From: Bradyrhizobium sp. CSS354
GTDB lineage: Bacteria; Pseudomonadota; Alphaproteobacteria; Rhizobiales; Xanthobacteraceae
Direction: 5' to 3'
NCBI RefSeq assembly: GCF_029051725.1
Contig: NZ_JAACFU010000014.1
Coordinates: 1-64,000, forward strand
Length of the DNA: 64,000 nucleotides
This document shows positions 1 to 8,860 of this stretch, in pieces. Within the stretch, counting starts at the first letter, position 1; every line of letters begins with the position of its first letter. The notes beneath the pieces are model-generated. The model was not told where the DNA came from. It did not search any database and was given only the letters and a program-made list of their open reading frames with translations. The position numbers were made by a program, and so were the translations under genes.

Positions 1-313
1 CGCCCCATGTGGTCCCCCAACCCCATGTAGCGCGATCAGAGGGTGATGCCCTTGGAAGGCCGCCGATCGATGTCCCGCGATGTACGCGACATCGGAATAG
101 GATTCCATTCCGGATCACTACGGACTCGAACGCGCTTGATCCGCGCCCGGATGCATGCGTCTGCACGCGCCGCACTCGCATTGCCTGAATTCGATGCACG
201 CGATCGCCGGGATGTCCACATCTCCTCAGCGCTTCGGAACCTGCATTTCACCGGCCTGTCATTGAACTGGTCTAGCGCTGCTCCCGTCATTGTTGACGGC
301 CGAGGAGCAAGCC
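1..313. other. Non-coding leader region at window start
   Basis: I see no convincing gene here. The ORF-like stretches on both strands have no recognisable domain and overlap each other. There is an inverted repeat CGATGTC (68-74) / GACATCG (88-94) separated by 13 bp, which could be an operator for the operon that follows, but no regulator gene is in view. The Shine-Dalgarno GAGGAG at 302-307 belongs to the gene starting at 314. Confidence 0.5.
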
Positions 314-1129
314 ATGTCGAAGCCGGTACTGGGCGCCGCATTGTCCATCAAATCGATCCCTGCGCATCGCGACTGGCTTCTCGAACGGCAGCGGGACCTC
401 GAAATCCAGGATTTCTTTCGCGCGGATCTGCTCGATAGCGATTGGCGGAGCACGGCCGGCGAGATCAAGCAGATGCTCGCTGGTCACACCGGCCGGCTCG
501 GCATTCACGGCCCGTTCTGGGGCTTCAAGATCGACAGCCACGATCCCATGATCCGTCAGGCGGTGACCCGGCGTCTGCTTCAGGGCTTGGACGCCGCCGA
601 GTTCCTGGGCGCGACGCAGATGGTGATCCATTCGCCGTTCACGACCTGGGACCACAACAATCTCGATCTCTATCCAGATAATCGCGTGAATATCGTCGAA
701 CGCGTCAAGGCGACACTCGCCGAGGTGATTGTGCGCGCCGAAACCATCGGCTGCGAGATCGTCATCGAGAACATCGAGGACAAGGATCCGCGCGATCGCG
801 TGCGTCTCGCCAAGGCGATCGAAAGCAGTAAGGTGCGGGTCTCTCTCGATACCGGCCACGCCAACTACGCACACATTTCCACCGGCGCGCCGCCGGTCGA
901 CTACTACGTCGAAACCGCCGGCGACATGCTGACGCATGTCCACCTGCAGGACACCGATGGCTTTGCCGACCGGCACTGGGCCCCGGGCGAAGGCAATATC
1001 CCGTGGGTGGCCGTATTCCGCGCGTTGGGCCGGCTGAATTCCAACCCCCGCCTGATCCTCGAACTTCGCAATCACGACGACGTCCGCGCCGGCGCAGCCC
1101 ATCTCGCCGCGCTTGGTCTCGCCGAATAA
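314..1129 (+). CDS. Sugar phosphate isomerase/epimerase family protein (TIM barrel)
   Basis: This 271-residue protein has the xylose-isomerase-like TIM-barrel pattern. It shows HSPF near residue 105, metal-ligand type segments IENIEDKD (near 151) and SLDTGHA (near 177), HVHLQD (near 209) and a C-terminal LILELRN. Such proteins bind a divalent metal and isomerise or epimerise sugars or related polyols; the substrate cannot be read from sequence. I placed the start at ATG 314 because GAGGAG lies 6 bases upstream, rather than at in-frame codons further up. It is followed after 29 bases by a complete oligopeptide-type ABC importer, so the imported compound may be its substrate or a precursor. That link is inference. 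Confidence 0.8.
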   Translation: MSKPVLGAALSIKSIPAHRDWLLERQRDLEIQDFFRADLLDSDWRSTAGEIKQMLAGHTGRLGIHGPFWGFKIDSHDPMIRQAVTRRLLQGLDAAEFLGATQMVIHSPFTTWDHNNLDLYPDNRVNIVERVKATLAEVIVRAETIGCEIVIENIEDKDPRDRVRLAKAIESSKVRVSLDTGHANYAHISTGAPPVDYYVETAGDMLTHVHLQDTDGFADRHWAPGEGNIPWVAVFRALGRLNSNPRLILELRNHDDVRAGAAHLAALGLAE

Positions 1130-1158
1130 CCGCATCATCCAGGGCAGGGATTCCCGTC

Positions 1159-2796
1159 ATGAGCAAGCTTACCCGTCGCACCATCTTGAAATCCGGCGGC
1201 GCTGCTGCAAGCACACTGCTTCTGCCGCGCTTTGCCATCGCGCAGGCCGACAACCGTCCTTCGGTGACGATTGCCGTCCAGAAGGTGACCAATTCGAACG
1301 TGCTCGACGTGCTGCGCGAGCAGTCCAATGTCGGCGAGCGCGTGTTCTTCTCGTCGATCTGGGAAGGCCTGATCTCCAAGAACTGGCGCGGCAGCCTTGA
1401 GGCCGTGCCGGGGCTTGCCACCGAGTGGCGCCGCATCGACGACCAGACTGTCGAGGTGAAGCTGCGCCAGGGCGTCAAATTCCACAATGGCGACGAGCTG
1501 ACGGCAGAGGACGTCGTCTTCACGTTCAGCCGCGAGCGCATGTTCGGCGAGACCGAAGCCAAGAGTCGCAGCACCATCCAGGCTTTCGAGAAGATCCCGA
1601 CGCCGCGGCCGGGCAAGGAGCTGCCGCCGGACGTTCCAGCGGTTGCACGCCGGATCTGGCCGGATCTCGTCCGCGTCGATGCCGTCGACAAGTACACGGT
1701 GCGCTTCTACAACGCGACGCCCGACGTCACGATCGAGGGCCGGCTGTCGCGCTACGGCTCCGACATTGCGAACCGTCGCGCCTGGGCTGAATCCGCGAGC
1801 TATCTCGACTGGGCGCGCAAGCCTGTTACCACAGGCCCCTACAAGGTCGTCGAACTCAAGCCCGACGTGTCGCTGACGCTCGAAGCGCACGACGAATATT
1901 GGGGCGGTCGTCCACCGCTCAAGCGCATTCGCTTCCTCGAGGTCCCCGAGGTCGCGAGCCGCATCAACGGCCTGTTGTCGGGCGAGTACCAGTTTGCCTG
2001 CGACATCCCGCCAGACCAGATCGCCGGCATCGAGAAAAATTCAGCCTTCGAAGTGCAGGGCGGCACCATCCTCAATCATCGCCTGACCGTATTCGACAAG
2101 AACCACGCCCAGCTTGCCAATCCGCTTGTAAGGCGCGCCTTCACCCACGCGATCGACCGCCAGGCGATCGTCGACAGCCTGTGGGCCGGCCGCACCCGCG
2201 TCCCGAAAGGCCTGCAGTGGGAATTCTACGGCGACATGTTCAATGCCGACTGGAACGTGCCGGCCTACGATCCCAAGCTGGCGCAGGACCTGCTGAAGCA
2301 GGCCAACTACAAGGGCGATCCCATTCCCTATCGCCTGCTCAACAATTACTACACCAACCAGGTCGCGACCGCGCAGGTGCTGGTCGAGATGTGGAAGTCG
2401 GTCGGCCTCAACGTCCAGATCGAGACCAAGGAGAATTGGTCGCAAATCATGGAACGCGCGCCGACCCGTGCGGTACGCGACTGGTCGAACTCGGCCGCCT
2501 TCAACGATCCGGTGTCCTCGCTGGTTGCCCAGCACGGCCCCAACGGCCAGCAGCAGCAGATCGGCGAGTGGACCAATGCAGAGCTGAACACGCTTTCGGA
2601 GTTCCTGGAAACCTCGATCGACCGCGCCGCCCGCAAGAAGGCGTTCCGCCGCATGCTGGAGATCGCCGAGCGCGAAGACCCCGCCTATACGGTGCTGCAC
2701 CAGAACGCGACCTTCACGGCCAAGCCGAAGTCGATCAAGTGGAAGGCGTCGCCGGCGTTCGCGATGGATTTCCGCGCCGGCAATTTCGAGGCTTAA
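1159..2796 (+). CDS. ABC transporter substrate-binding protein, peptide/opine/nickel family (SBP family 5)
   Basis: This is a 545-residue periplasmic binding protein. It opens with a twin-arginine type signal (RRTILK, then a hydrophobic stretch ending AIAQA), so it is probably exported folded by Tat. The mature part has family-5 features such as VKLRQGVKFHNGDELTAEDV (about residues 98-117), VTTGPYKV and a VRRAFTHAIDR region. The length is normal for the family. It delivers ligand to the permeases encoded downstream. The stop at 2796 is 3 bases before the GTG start of the first ATPase, so the genes are co-transcribed. Ligand unknown; family members take peptides, opines, nickel chelates or sugars. 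Confidence 0.92.
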   Translation: MSKLTRRTILKSGGAAASTLLLPRFAIAQADNRPSVTIAVQKVTNSNVLDVLREQSNVGERVFFSSIWEGLISKNWRGSLEAVPGLATEWRRIDDQTVEVKLRQGVKFHNGDELTAEDVVFTFSRERMFGETEAKSRSTIQAFEKIPTPRPGKELPPDVPAVARRIWPDLVRVDAVDKYTVRFYNATPDVTIEGRLSRYGSDIANRRAWAESASYLDWARKPVTTGPYKVVELKPDVSLTLEAHDEYWGGRPPLKRIRFLEVPEVASRINGLLSGEYQFACDIPPDQIAGIEKNSAFEVQGGTILNHRLTVFDKNHAQLANPLVRRAFTHAIDRQAIVDSLWAGRTRVPKGLQWEFYGDMFNADWNVPAYDPKLAQDLLKQANYKGDPIPYRLLNNYYTNQVATAQVLVEMWKSVGLNVQIETKENWSQIMERAPTRAVRDWSNSAAFNDPVSSLVAQHGPNGQQQQIGEWTNAELNTLSEFLETSIDRAARKKAFRRMLEIAEREDPAYTVLHQNATFTAKPKSIKWKASPAFAMDFRAGNFEA

Positions 2797-2799
2797 TCG

Positions 2800-3783
2800 G
2801 TGACGCCGCTGATCAGCATCAGGGACCTCAGCGTCGCCTTCAACGGCGTGCCGGTCCTGCGCGGTGTCGATCTCGCCTTGCAAAAGGGCGAGGCGCTCGG
2901 CCTTGTCGGCGAGTCCGGGTCCGGCAAGTCGGTGACGTGGCTTGCGGCACTCGGCCTCTTGCCGCGGAATGCCCGCGTCTCGGGCTCCGTTCGTCTCGAC
3001 GGTCGCGAGATCCTCGGTGCGCCGGCCGCCGAGCTCGACCGTATCAGGGGCGGACGCGTCGCGATGATCTTCCAGGACCCCGCTAGCGCGTTGAATCCCG
3101 TGCTGACCATCCGTCGGCAGCTCTGCGAGTCCCTGGCGCTGCATCGCGATCTCTCGGGCGGAACGGTGAAAGCGGAAGCGCGGCGGCTGCTCGATCTCGT
3201 CGGCATTCCCGACGCAGCGCGAAGGCTCGAAGCCTATCCGCATGAGTTCTCCGGCGGTCAGGTCCAGCGCATCATGATCGCGATGGCGCTCGCCGGAAAT
3301 CCCGACCTGCTGATCGCGGACGAGCCGACCACCGCGCTCGACGCCACGATTCAGGCGCAGATTCTAGAACTGCTCTCGACCATCCGCCACGAGATGGGCA
3401 TGGCGATGGTCCTGATCAGCCATGACCTCGGCGTGGTCGCGGAAAACTGCGACCGCGTGGCCGTGATGTATGCGGGCCGCATCGTCGAGGAGGCGCCGGC
3501 GAACCAGCTCTTCGCCGATCCCGTCCATCCCTATGCGCAGGGCCTGATCGGCGCGCTGCCGCCGCTCGACGGACCAAGGCGCCGCCTGACCGCCATTCCC
3601 GGCACCGTGCCCGATCCCGCGAGCATGCCCGATGGATGCGCCTTCGCGCCGCGTTGTGCGCTGGCAGAAGCGCCGTGCGGCCGTGCGGCCCCAACCCTCG
3701 CGCCGATCGCGGCGGATCGCGCCGTTGCCTGCGTCCGCGCCGAGGCTTCGCGTCGCGCGCTGCTCGGGATGGCTGCCGAATGA
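2800..3783 (+). CDS. ABC transporter ATP-binding protein (DppD/OppD-like)
   Basis: This 327-residue ATPase starts at GTG 2800, three bases after the binding-protein stop. Walker A is GESGSGKS (about 39-46), the Q-loop region is MIFQDP, the signature is FSGGQVQR, Walker B is LLIADEPTTALD and the H-loop is LISHDLG. The C-terminal oligopeptide/dipeptide extension carries a Cys-rich motif (CAFAPRC...C...C), which in this family can bind an iron-sulfur cluster. It forms a heterodimer with the next gene product and powers the importer. Its stop overlaps the next start by 4 bases (ATGA), indicating translational coupling. Confidence 0.95.
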   Translation: MTPLISIRDLSVAFNGVPVLRGVDLALQKGEALGLVGESGSGKSVTWLAALGLLPRNARVSGSVRLDGREILGAPAAELDRIRGGRVAMIFQDPASALNPVLTIRRQLCESLALHRDLSGGTVKAEARRLLDLVGIPDAARRLEAYPHEFSGGQVQRIMIAMALAGNPDLLIADEPTTALDATIQAQILELLSTIRHEMGMAMVLISHDLGVVAENCDRVAVMYAGRIVEEAPANQLFADPVHPYAQGLIGALPPLDGPRRRLTAIPGTVPDPASMPDGCAFAPRCALAEAPCGRAAPTLAPIAADRAVACVRAEASRRALLGMAAE

Positions 3784-4772
3784 GCCGTCCGCTCGTCGAC
3801 GTTTCCGCGATTTCGCGCAGCTACAGCATGCGCTCCGGGATGTTCGGCCGAAGTGCCGCGGTTCATGCGGTCGATGGCGTGTCGCTGACAATCCGCAAGG
3901 GCGAAACGCTCGGCCTCGTCGGCGAGTCCGGCTCGGGAAAATCGACCACCGGCCGCATCGTGCTCGGCCTCGAGCCGCCGGATCAGGGCGAGGTGCGGTT
4001 CGACGGCAAGCCGATGGCCACGCCCGGAACGACCGCATGGCGTGCGCAACGCGCGCACATGCAGATGATCTTTCAGGATCCGCTGGGGGCGCTGGACCGG
4101 CGGTTGCCGGTCGCCGCCCAAATCCGCGAGCCCTTGGACATTCACGGCCTCGGTACGCCCCTCGAGCGCGAGGAGCGTGTCCGCGAATTGCTGCGCGCGG
4201 TCGAACTGACACCCGCACATGGCGCGCGCTATCCGGGTGCGCTCTCCGGCGGACAGCGCCAGCGCGTCGTGCTGGCGCGGGCGCTGGCGACAAAGCCGGA
4301 TTTTCTCGTTTGTGACGAGCCGGTCAGCGCGCTCGACGTCTCGATCCAGGCGCAGGTGGTGAATCTGCTCGCCGATCTCCAGGCGCAGCTTGCGCTGACC
4401 CTGCTCTTCATCAGCCACGATTTGCGGGTCGTCCGGCAGATCAGCAATGTGGTGGCCGTGATGTATCTCGGCCGCATCGTCGAGATCGGGTGCGCCGATG
4501 ATCTGTTCGCGCGGCCGGAGCATCCGTATACCCAGGCACTGGTTTCTGCATCGCCCGCGCCGGGTCGCCGCAGCGCAGGCCGCATCGTGCTGGCGGGCGA
4601 TCCGCCGAACCCGGCGGCCCGTCCCCAGGGCTGCGCCTTCCATCCGCGCTGCCCGCGCGCGATCGCGCGTTGTGGCAGCGAGGTGCCGGCGCTGTCCAAC
4701 GTCGGTGGCGACAGGCAGGTCGCCTGCCACCTCGTCACGGGGCCGCAAGTCGAGACGCGGGACGCGGCGTGA
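3780..4772 (+). CDS. ABC transporter ATP-binding protein (DppF/OppF-like)
   Basis: This 330-residue second ATPase begins at ATG 3780 inside the stop of the preceding gene. It has Walker A GESGSGKST, MIFQDPLGALDRR, signature LSGGQRQR, Walker B LVCDEPVSALDVSIQAQ, LFISHDL and a C-terminal CAFHPRCPRA motif. All are typical of the DppF/OppF partner in peptide-class importers. The start upstream at 3636 was rejected because it would lie wholly inside the previous gene. The stop overlaps the ATG of the first permease by one base. Confidence 0.95.
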   Translation: MSRPLVDVSAISRSYSMRSGMFGRSAAVHAVDGVSLTIRKGETLGLVGESGSGKSTTGRIVLGLEPPDQGEVRFDGKPMATPGTTAWRAQRAHMQMIFQDPLGALDRRLPVAAQIREPLDIHGLGTPLEREERVRELLRAVELTPAHGARYPGALSGGQRQRVVLARALATKPDFLVCDEPVSALDVSIQAQVVNLLADLQAQLALTLLFISHDLRVVRQISNVVAVMYLGRIVEIGCADDLFARPEHPYTQALVSASPAPGRRSAGRIVLAGDPPNPAARPQGCAFHPRCPRAIARCGSEVPALSNVGGDRQVACHLVTGPQVETRDAA

Positions 4773-5701
4773 TGGGACGCTATTTCGCCGTTCGGATCGG
4801 ACGCGCGGCGTTGACGATCGTGCTCGTCGTCACCTTCGCCTTCGTGGTGCTGCGTCTCTCGGGCGATCCCGCGCTGATGATTTTGGGACCGGAAGCGCCG
4901 CCGGAAGTCCTCGCCGCCTTCCGCAAGGCGTGGGGCCTCGATGATCCCATCTGGTTTCAGTATCTCGACTATTTTGGCGCCATCGCCAAAGGCGAGCTCG
5001 GCCGTTCCATGCGTGACGGACGTCCTGCGATCGAGCTTGTGCTGGAGCGGATTCCGGCAACCCTGGCGCTGACGCTGCCGGCCTTCGCATTCAAGGTCGC
5101 GCTCGGCATTCCCGCCGGCATCTACGCCGCGCTGCACCGGGGCTCGGGAATCGACCGCGCGGTGATGATGACGGCGGTCGCCGGCTTCACCGTGCCGAGC
5201 TTCGTGCTGGCGCTGCTGCTCGTGCTGGTCTTCGCCGTGCAGCTCGGATGGCTGCCCTCGGGCGGGCAGGACAGCTGGCGTCACGCCATCCTGCCGATCG
5301 TGACACTCAGCCTTGGTGGCGCCGCGGTGCTGGCGCGCTTCACCCGCAGCGCCATGCTGGAGGTGCTGGGCCAGCCCTATATCCGCACCGCCTCGGCGAA
5401 GGGCGTGCCGTGGCGAAAAGTCGTGACGTCGCATGCGCTGCCGAACGCGGCGATTCCGACCGTTACCATTCTGGGCTTCATGGTGGGCACGCTGATCGCG
5501 GGCGCGGTCGTGGTCGAGAGCGTGTTTTCGTGGCCGGGGGTAGGGCGCCTGCTCGTCGTCGCCGTCGCCAACCGCGACCTCGCCGTCGTGCAGTGCATCC
5601 TGTTGCTGGTGGCGATGACCATGGTCACCTCGAACCTGATTGTCGACTTCCTCTACGGCTTCCTCGACCCGCGGCTGCGCGCCAAAGGAGCGCATGCATG
5701 A
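4772..5701 (+). CDS. ABC transporter permease (DppB-like)
   Basis: This 309-residue inner-membrane permease begins MGRYFAVRIGRAALTIV with the first transmembrane helix directly at the N-terminus, as in DppB/OppB/NikB. The EAA-type loop is near TASAKGVPWRKVVTSHALPN, followed by VVVESVFSWPGVGRL, a strong DppB hallmark. About six membrane segments can be counted. It pairs with the next gene product to form the channel. The start overlaps the previous stop by one base; its own stop overlaps the next ATG by 4 bases. Confidence 0.94.
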   Translation: MGRYFAVRIGRAALTIVLVVTFAFVVLRLSGDPALMILGPEAPPEVLAAFRKAWGLDDPIWFQYLDYFGAIAKGELGRSMRDGRPAIELVLERIPATLALTLPAFAFKVALGIPAGIYAALHRGSGIDRAVMMTAVAGFTVPSFVLALLLVLVFAVQLGWLPSGGQDSWRHAILPIVTLSLGGAAVLARFTRSAMLEVLGQPYIRTASAKGVPWRKVVTSHALPNAAIPTVTILGFMVGTLIAGAVVVESVFSWPGVGRLLVVAVANRDLAVVQCILLLVAMTMVTSNLIVDFLYGFLDPRLRAKGAHA

Positions 5702-6558
5702 CTGACACCGCGCTGAAGGACGCAGTCGTCCGCCGCCGCATGAGCTTCCCGGCGATCCCGGTTTCGGTCGCCATCGCGATCGGCTGGATCGTCGCGATGC
5801 TGGTGATCGCGGCCTTCGCCGAGAAGATCGCCCCCTACGGCTATACCCAGCTCGACCTGCGCAACCGTCTCGCTGCACCCGGCAATGTCGCGCACTGGCT
5901 CGGCACCGACGAGCTTGGTCGCGACGTGCTGTCGCGGCTGCTCGTGTCGATCCGCATCTCGCTCCTGATCGCCTTCGGCGCCACCGCAATCTCGGCCATC
6001 GTCGGCACCACCCTCGGCTTCCTCGCCGCGCATTTCCGCGGGCCCGTCGAGCAGCTCGTGCTGATGCTATCCGACTTCCAGGCCAGCATGCCCTTCCTGA
6101 TCCTGGCGCTCGCGGTGCTCGCCTTTTTCGGCAACTCGCTGCCGCTCCTGATCGGCCTGATGGGATTTTTCGGCTGGGAGCGTTACGCCCGCATCGCGCG
6201 GGGACTTGCCATCTCGGCCAATGCGCAAGGCTACGCGGCCGCGGTCCGCCAGCTCGGCGCGAGGCCGGCGCGGATTTACCTCCGGCATATCCTGCCCAAC
6301 ATCGCCTCCACCCTGATCGTCTCGACCACGCTGGTCTTTCCCGAGGTGATCCTGATGGAGTCGGGCCTGTCGTTTCTCGGCCTCGGCGTGCAGCCGCCGA
6401 TGACCAGCCTCGGCAACATGGTCGGCTACGGCCGCGAGTACCTGACCCGGGCGCCCTGGATCATGCTGGCGCCGGCCACCACCATCGTGGTGACCACGCT
6501 GGCGGTCTCCGTGATCGGCGACTGGCTGCGCGACCGGCTGGATCCCGAGCTGCAATAA
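5698..6558 (+). CDS. ABC transporter permease (DppC-like)
   Basis: This 286-residue permease completes the importer. It shows the DppC pattern: an N-terminal helix, HWLGTDELGRDVLSRLL, several helices, the EAA loop (AVRQLGARPARIYLRHILPN) and ESGLSFLGLGVQPP. The start codon overlaps the stop of the previous gene (ATGA). The operon ends here; a palindromic repeat lies 6 bases downstream and may act as a transcript end or stabiliser. Confidence 0.94.
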   Translation: MTDTALKDAVVRRRMSFPAIPVSVAIAIGWIVAMLVIAAFAEKIAPYGYTQLDLRNRLAAPGNVAHWLGTDELGRDVLSRLLVSIRISLLIAFGATAISAIVGTTLGFLAAHFRGPVEQLVLMLSDFQASMPFLILALAVLAFFGNSLPLLIGLMGFFGWERYARIARGLAISANAQGYAAAVRQLGARPARIYLRHILPNIASTLIVSTTLVFPEVILMESGLSFLGLGVQPPMTSLGNMVGYGREYLTRAPWIMLAPATTIVVTTLAVSVIGDWLRDRLDPELQ

Positions 6559-6563
6559 TGCTT

Positions 6564-6648
6564 CGTCATGGCCGGGCTTGTCCCGGCCATCCACGACCTT
6601 TCCGCGGCATCAAGAACGTGGATGCCCGGGACAAGCCCGGGCATGACG
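6564..6648. repeat. Paired palindromic (BIME-like) repeat, copy 1
   Basis: This 85-bp element is made of two palindromic units. The first is GTCATGGCCGGGCTTGTCCC with its complement; the second is TGCCCGGGACAAGCCCGGGC. The ends are CGTCATG and CATGACG. The same 85-bp structure occurs at 42398-42482 in the opposite orientation with only a few differences. It sits just after an ABC operon and before ilvD. Dispersed palindromes of this kind are usual between genes in Bradyrhizobium. Confidence 0.85.
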
Positions 6649-6830
6649 GCTGAGATCGCCTGTGCTCCCGCGCCGGGAGCAGGGGAGGCCTGCGCAAGGC
6701 CGATCAGGCCCGGTCGGGCCCAAGTTCCCGTTGCGCGCGTTCCCCCCGTGCGCTATCCGGCCGGAAAGGCCTGAGGCGGCTTCGAAAAATTGCCCCGCCC
6801 GGCCAGCCAAACCCGAGGACGGAAACCGCC

Positions 6831-8681
6831 ATGCCAGCCTATCGCTCCCGCACCACCACCCACGGCCGCAACATGGCGGGCGCCCGCGGCCTCTGGCGCG
6901 CGACCGGCATGAAGGATGGCGATTTCGGCAAGCCGATCATCGCGGTGGTCAATTCCTTTACCCAGTTCGTGCCCGGCCACGTCCATCTGAAGGACCTCGG
7001 CCAGCTCGTCGCCCGCGAGATCGAGCAGGCCGGCGGCGTGGCGAAAGAGTTCAACACCATCGCGGTCGACGACGGCATCGCCATGGGCCATGACGGCATG
7101 CTCTACAGCCTGCCGTCGCGCGAGCTGATCGCCGACAGCGTCGAGTACATGGTCAACGCCCATTGCGCCGACGGCATGGTCTGCATCTCGAATTGCGACA
7201 AGATCACCCCCGGCATGCTGATGGCCGCGCTGCGGCTCAACATCCCCGCCGTGTTCGTCTCGGGCGGACCGATGGAAGCCGGCAAGGTCACGCTGCAGGG
7301 CAAGACCAAGGCGGTCGACCTGATCGATGCCATGGTCGCAGCCGCCGACTCCAAGGTCAGCGACGAGGACGTCAAGGTGATCGAGCGCTCGGCGTGCCCG
7401 ACCTGCGGCTCGTGCTCGGGCATGTTCACGGCCAATTCGATGAACTGCCTCACTGAAGCGCTTGGCCTTGCGCTCCCCGGCAACGGCACGGTGGTCGCAA
7501 CCCACGCCGATCGCAAACGCCTGTTCGTCGAGGCCGGCCACACCATCGTCGATATCGTGCGTCGCCACTACGAGCAGGACGACACTAGCGTGCTGCCGCG
7601 CAATGTCGCGAACTTCAAGGCGTTCGAGAACGCGATGACGCTGGACATCGCGATGGGTGGTTCGACCAACACCGTGCTGCATCTGCTCGCCGCCGCCCAT
7701 GAAGGGCAGGTCGAGTTCACCATGCAGGACATCGACCGCCTGTCGCGCCGCGTGCCCGTGCTGTGCAAGGTCGCGCCGTCGGTCGCCGACGTGCATGTCG
7801 AGGACGTGCATCGCGCTGGCGGCATCATGGGCATTCTGGGCGAGCTCGACCGCGCCGGCCTGATCGACACCTCGGTCTCGACCGTGCATGCGCCGACCAT
7901 GAGCGACGCGCTGGAACGCTGGGACATCAAGCGCTCCAGGAGCGAGTCCGTCCGCACCTTCTTCCGTGCCTCGCCCGGCGGCATCCCGACTCAGGTCGCC
8001 TTCAGCCAGGAGCGCCGCTACGACGAACTCGATTCCGACCGCGAGAAGGGTGTGGTCCGCAACCTCGAGCACGCCTTCAGCAAGGACGGCGGTCTCGCGG
8101 TGCTCTACGGCAACCTCGCGCAGGACGGCTGCATCGTGAAGACCGCCGGCGTCGACGCCTCGATCCTGAAATTCTCCGGCCCCGCCCGCGTGTTCGAGAG
8201 CCAGGACGCGGCGGTCGAAGGCATTCTGGGCGGCAAGGTCGTCGCCGGCGAGGTCGTGGTCATCATCTATGAAGGCCCGCGCGGCGGCCCCGGCATGCAG
8301 GAGATGCTGTATCCGACCAGCTATCTGAAATCGATGGGCCTTGGCAAAGCCTGCGCGCTCGTCACCGACGGACGTTTCTCGGGCGGCTCGTCGGGCCTGT
8401 CGATCGGCCATCTGTCGCCGGAAGCGGCCGAAGGCGGCAACATCGGTCTCGTCAGGACCGGCGATCGCATCGCCATCGACATCCCGAACCGCAGCATCAC
8501 CCTCGAGGTCTCCGACGAGGAGTTGGCCAAGCGCCGCGCCGCCGAAGAGGGGAAGGGCGATGCCGCCTGGCAGGCGATCGGCCGCAAGCGCAATGTCTCG
8601 ACCGCGCTTCAGGCCTACGCTGCGCTCACCACCAGCGCCGCGCGCGGCGCGGTGCGCGAAGTGAAGCGGCGCTCGAAGTAA
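6831..8681 (+). CDS. ilvD: Dihydroxy-acid dehydratase
   Basis: This 616-residue cytosolic enzyme converts 2,3-dihydroxy-3-methyl(butanoate/pentanoate) to the 2-oxo acids in valine, isoleucine and leucine synthesis. The N-terminus TTHGRNMAGARGLWRATGM, the Fe-S cysteines in CISNCDKITPG and CPTCGSCSGMF, the MGGSTNTVLH motif and the C-terminal VTDGRFSGGSSG are diagnostic. Length is normal for the roughly 612-616-residue class. A GAGGACGG ribosome-binding site lies just upstream of ATG 6831. It stands alone between a repeat element and a GNRA-loop terminator. Confidence 0.98.
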   Translation: MPAYRSRTTTHGRNMAGARGLWRATGMKDGDFGKPIIAVVNSFTQFVPGHVHLKDLGQLVAREIEQAGGVAKEFNTIAVDDGIAMGHDGMLYSLPSRELIADSVEYMVNAHCADGMVCISNCDKITPGMLMAALRLNIPAVFVSGGPMEAGKVTLQGKTKAVDLIDAMVAAADSKVSDEDVKVIERSACPTCGSCSGMFTANSMNCLTEALGLALPGNGTVVATHADRKRLFVEAGHTIVDIVRRHYEQDDTSVLPRNVANFKAFENAMTLDIAMGGSTNTVLHLLAAAHEGQVEFTMQDIDRLSRRVPVLCKVAPSVADVHVEDVHRAGGIMGILGELDRAGLIDTSVSTVHAPTMSDALERWDIKRSRSESVRTFFRASPGGIPTQVAFSQERRYDELDSDREKGVVRNLEHAFSKDGGLAVLYGNLAQDGCIVKTAGVDASILKFSGPARVFESQDAAVEGILGGKVVAGEVVVIIYEGPRGGPGMQEMLYPTSYLKSMGLGKACALVTDGRFSGGSSGLSIGHLSPEAAEGGNIGLVRTGDRIAIDIPNRSITLEVSDEELAKRRAAEEGKGDAAWQAIGRKRNVSTALQAYAALTTSAARGAVREVKRRSK

Positions 8682-8735
8682 GTGCGTCTCGTGCGGGGGT
8701 GATCGTACGCACCACGCATGGTCAACAAGTTCTGA

Positions 8736-8760
8736 ACGGCCGGCGCAAGCCGGCCGTTTG
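8736..8760 (+). terminator. Rho-independent-type hairpin after ilvD
   Basis: A perfect 9-bp stem ACGGCCGGC (8736-8744) / GCCGGCCGT (8749-8757) closes a GCAA tetraloop and is followed by a short T-containing tail. It lies 54 bases after the ilvD stop. The tail is T-poor, as is usual in high-GC genomes. Confidence 0.65.
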
Positions 8761-8860
8761 CATTAAGGATGCCCCGACGAACTTCGGCAAAGCAAGGTTT
8801 TGCGGCGTATACTGCAGCGACCTTCGCAAATCCATTTCGGGCAATTGGGGCACCACACTA

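Noticed and set aside
36..341. 101-codon open frame on the minus strand at the window start
   Set aside because: It overlaps the start of the isomerase gene, has no domain, no signal and no ribosome-binding site; the high GC content makes such frames common.
4229..5989. 586-codon open frame antisense to the ATPase and permease genes
   Set aside because: It is a shadow of two well-identified genes; its product is Arg/Ala-rich without domain.
6753..8411. 552-codon open frame antisense to ilvD
   Set aside because: Wholly antisense to a gene with all catalytic motifs; product is low-complexity.
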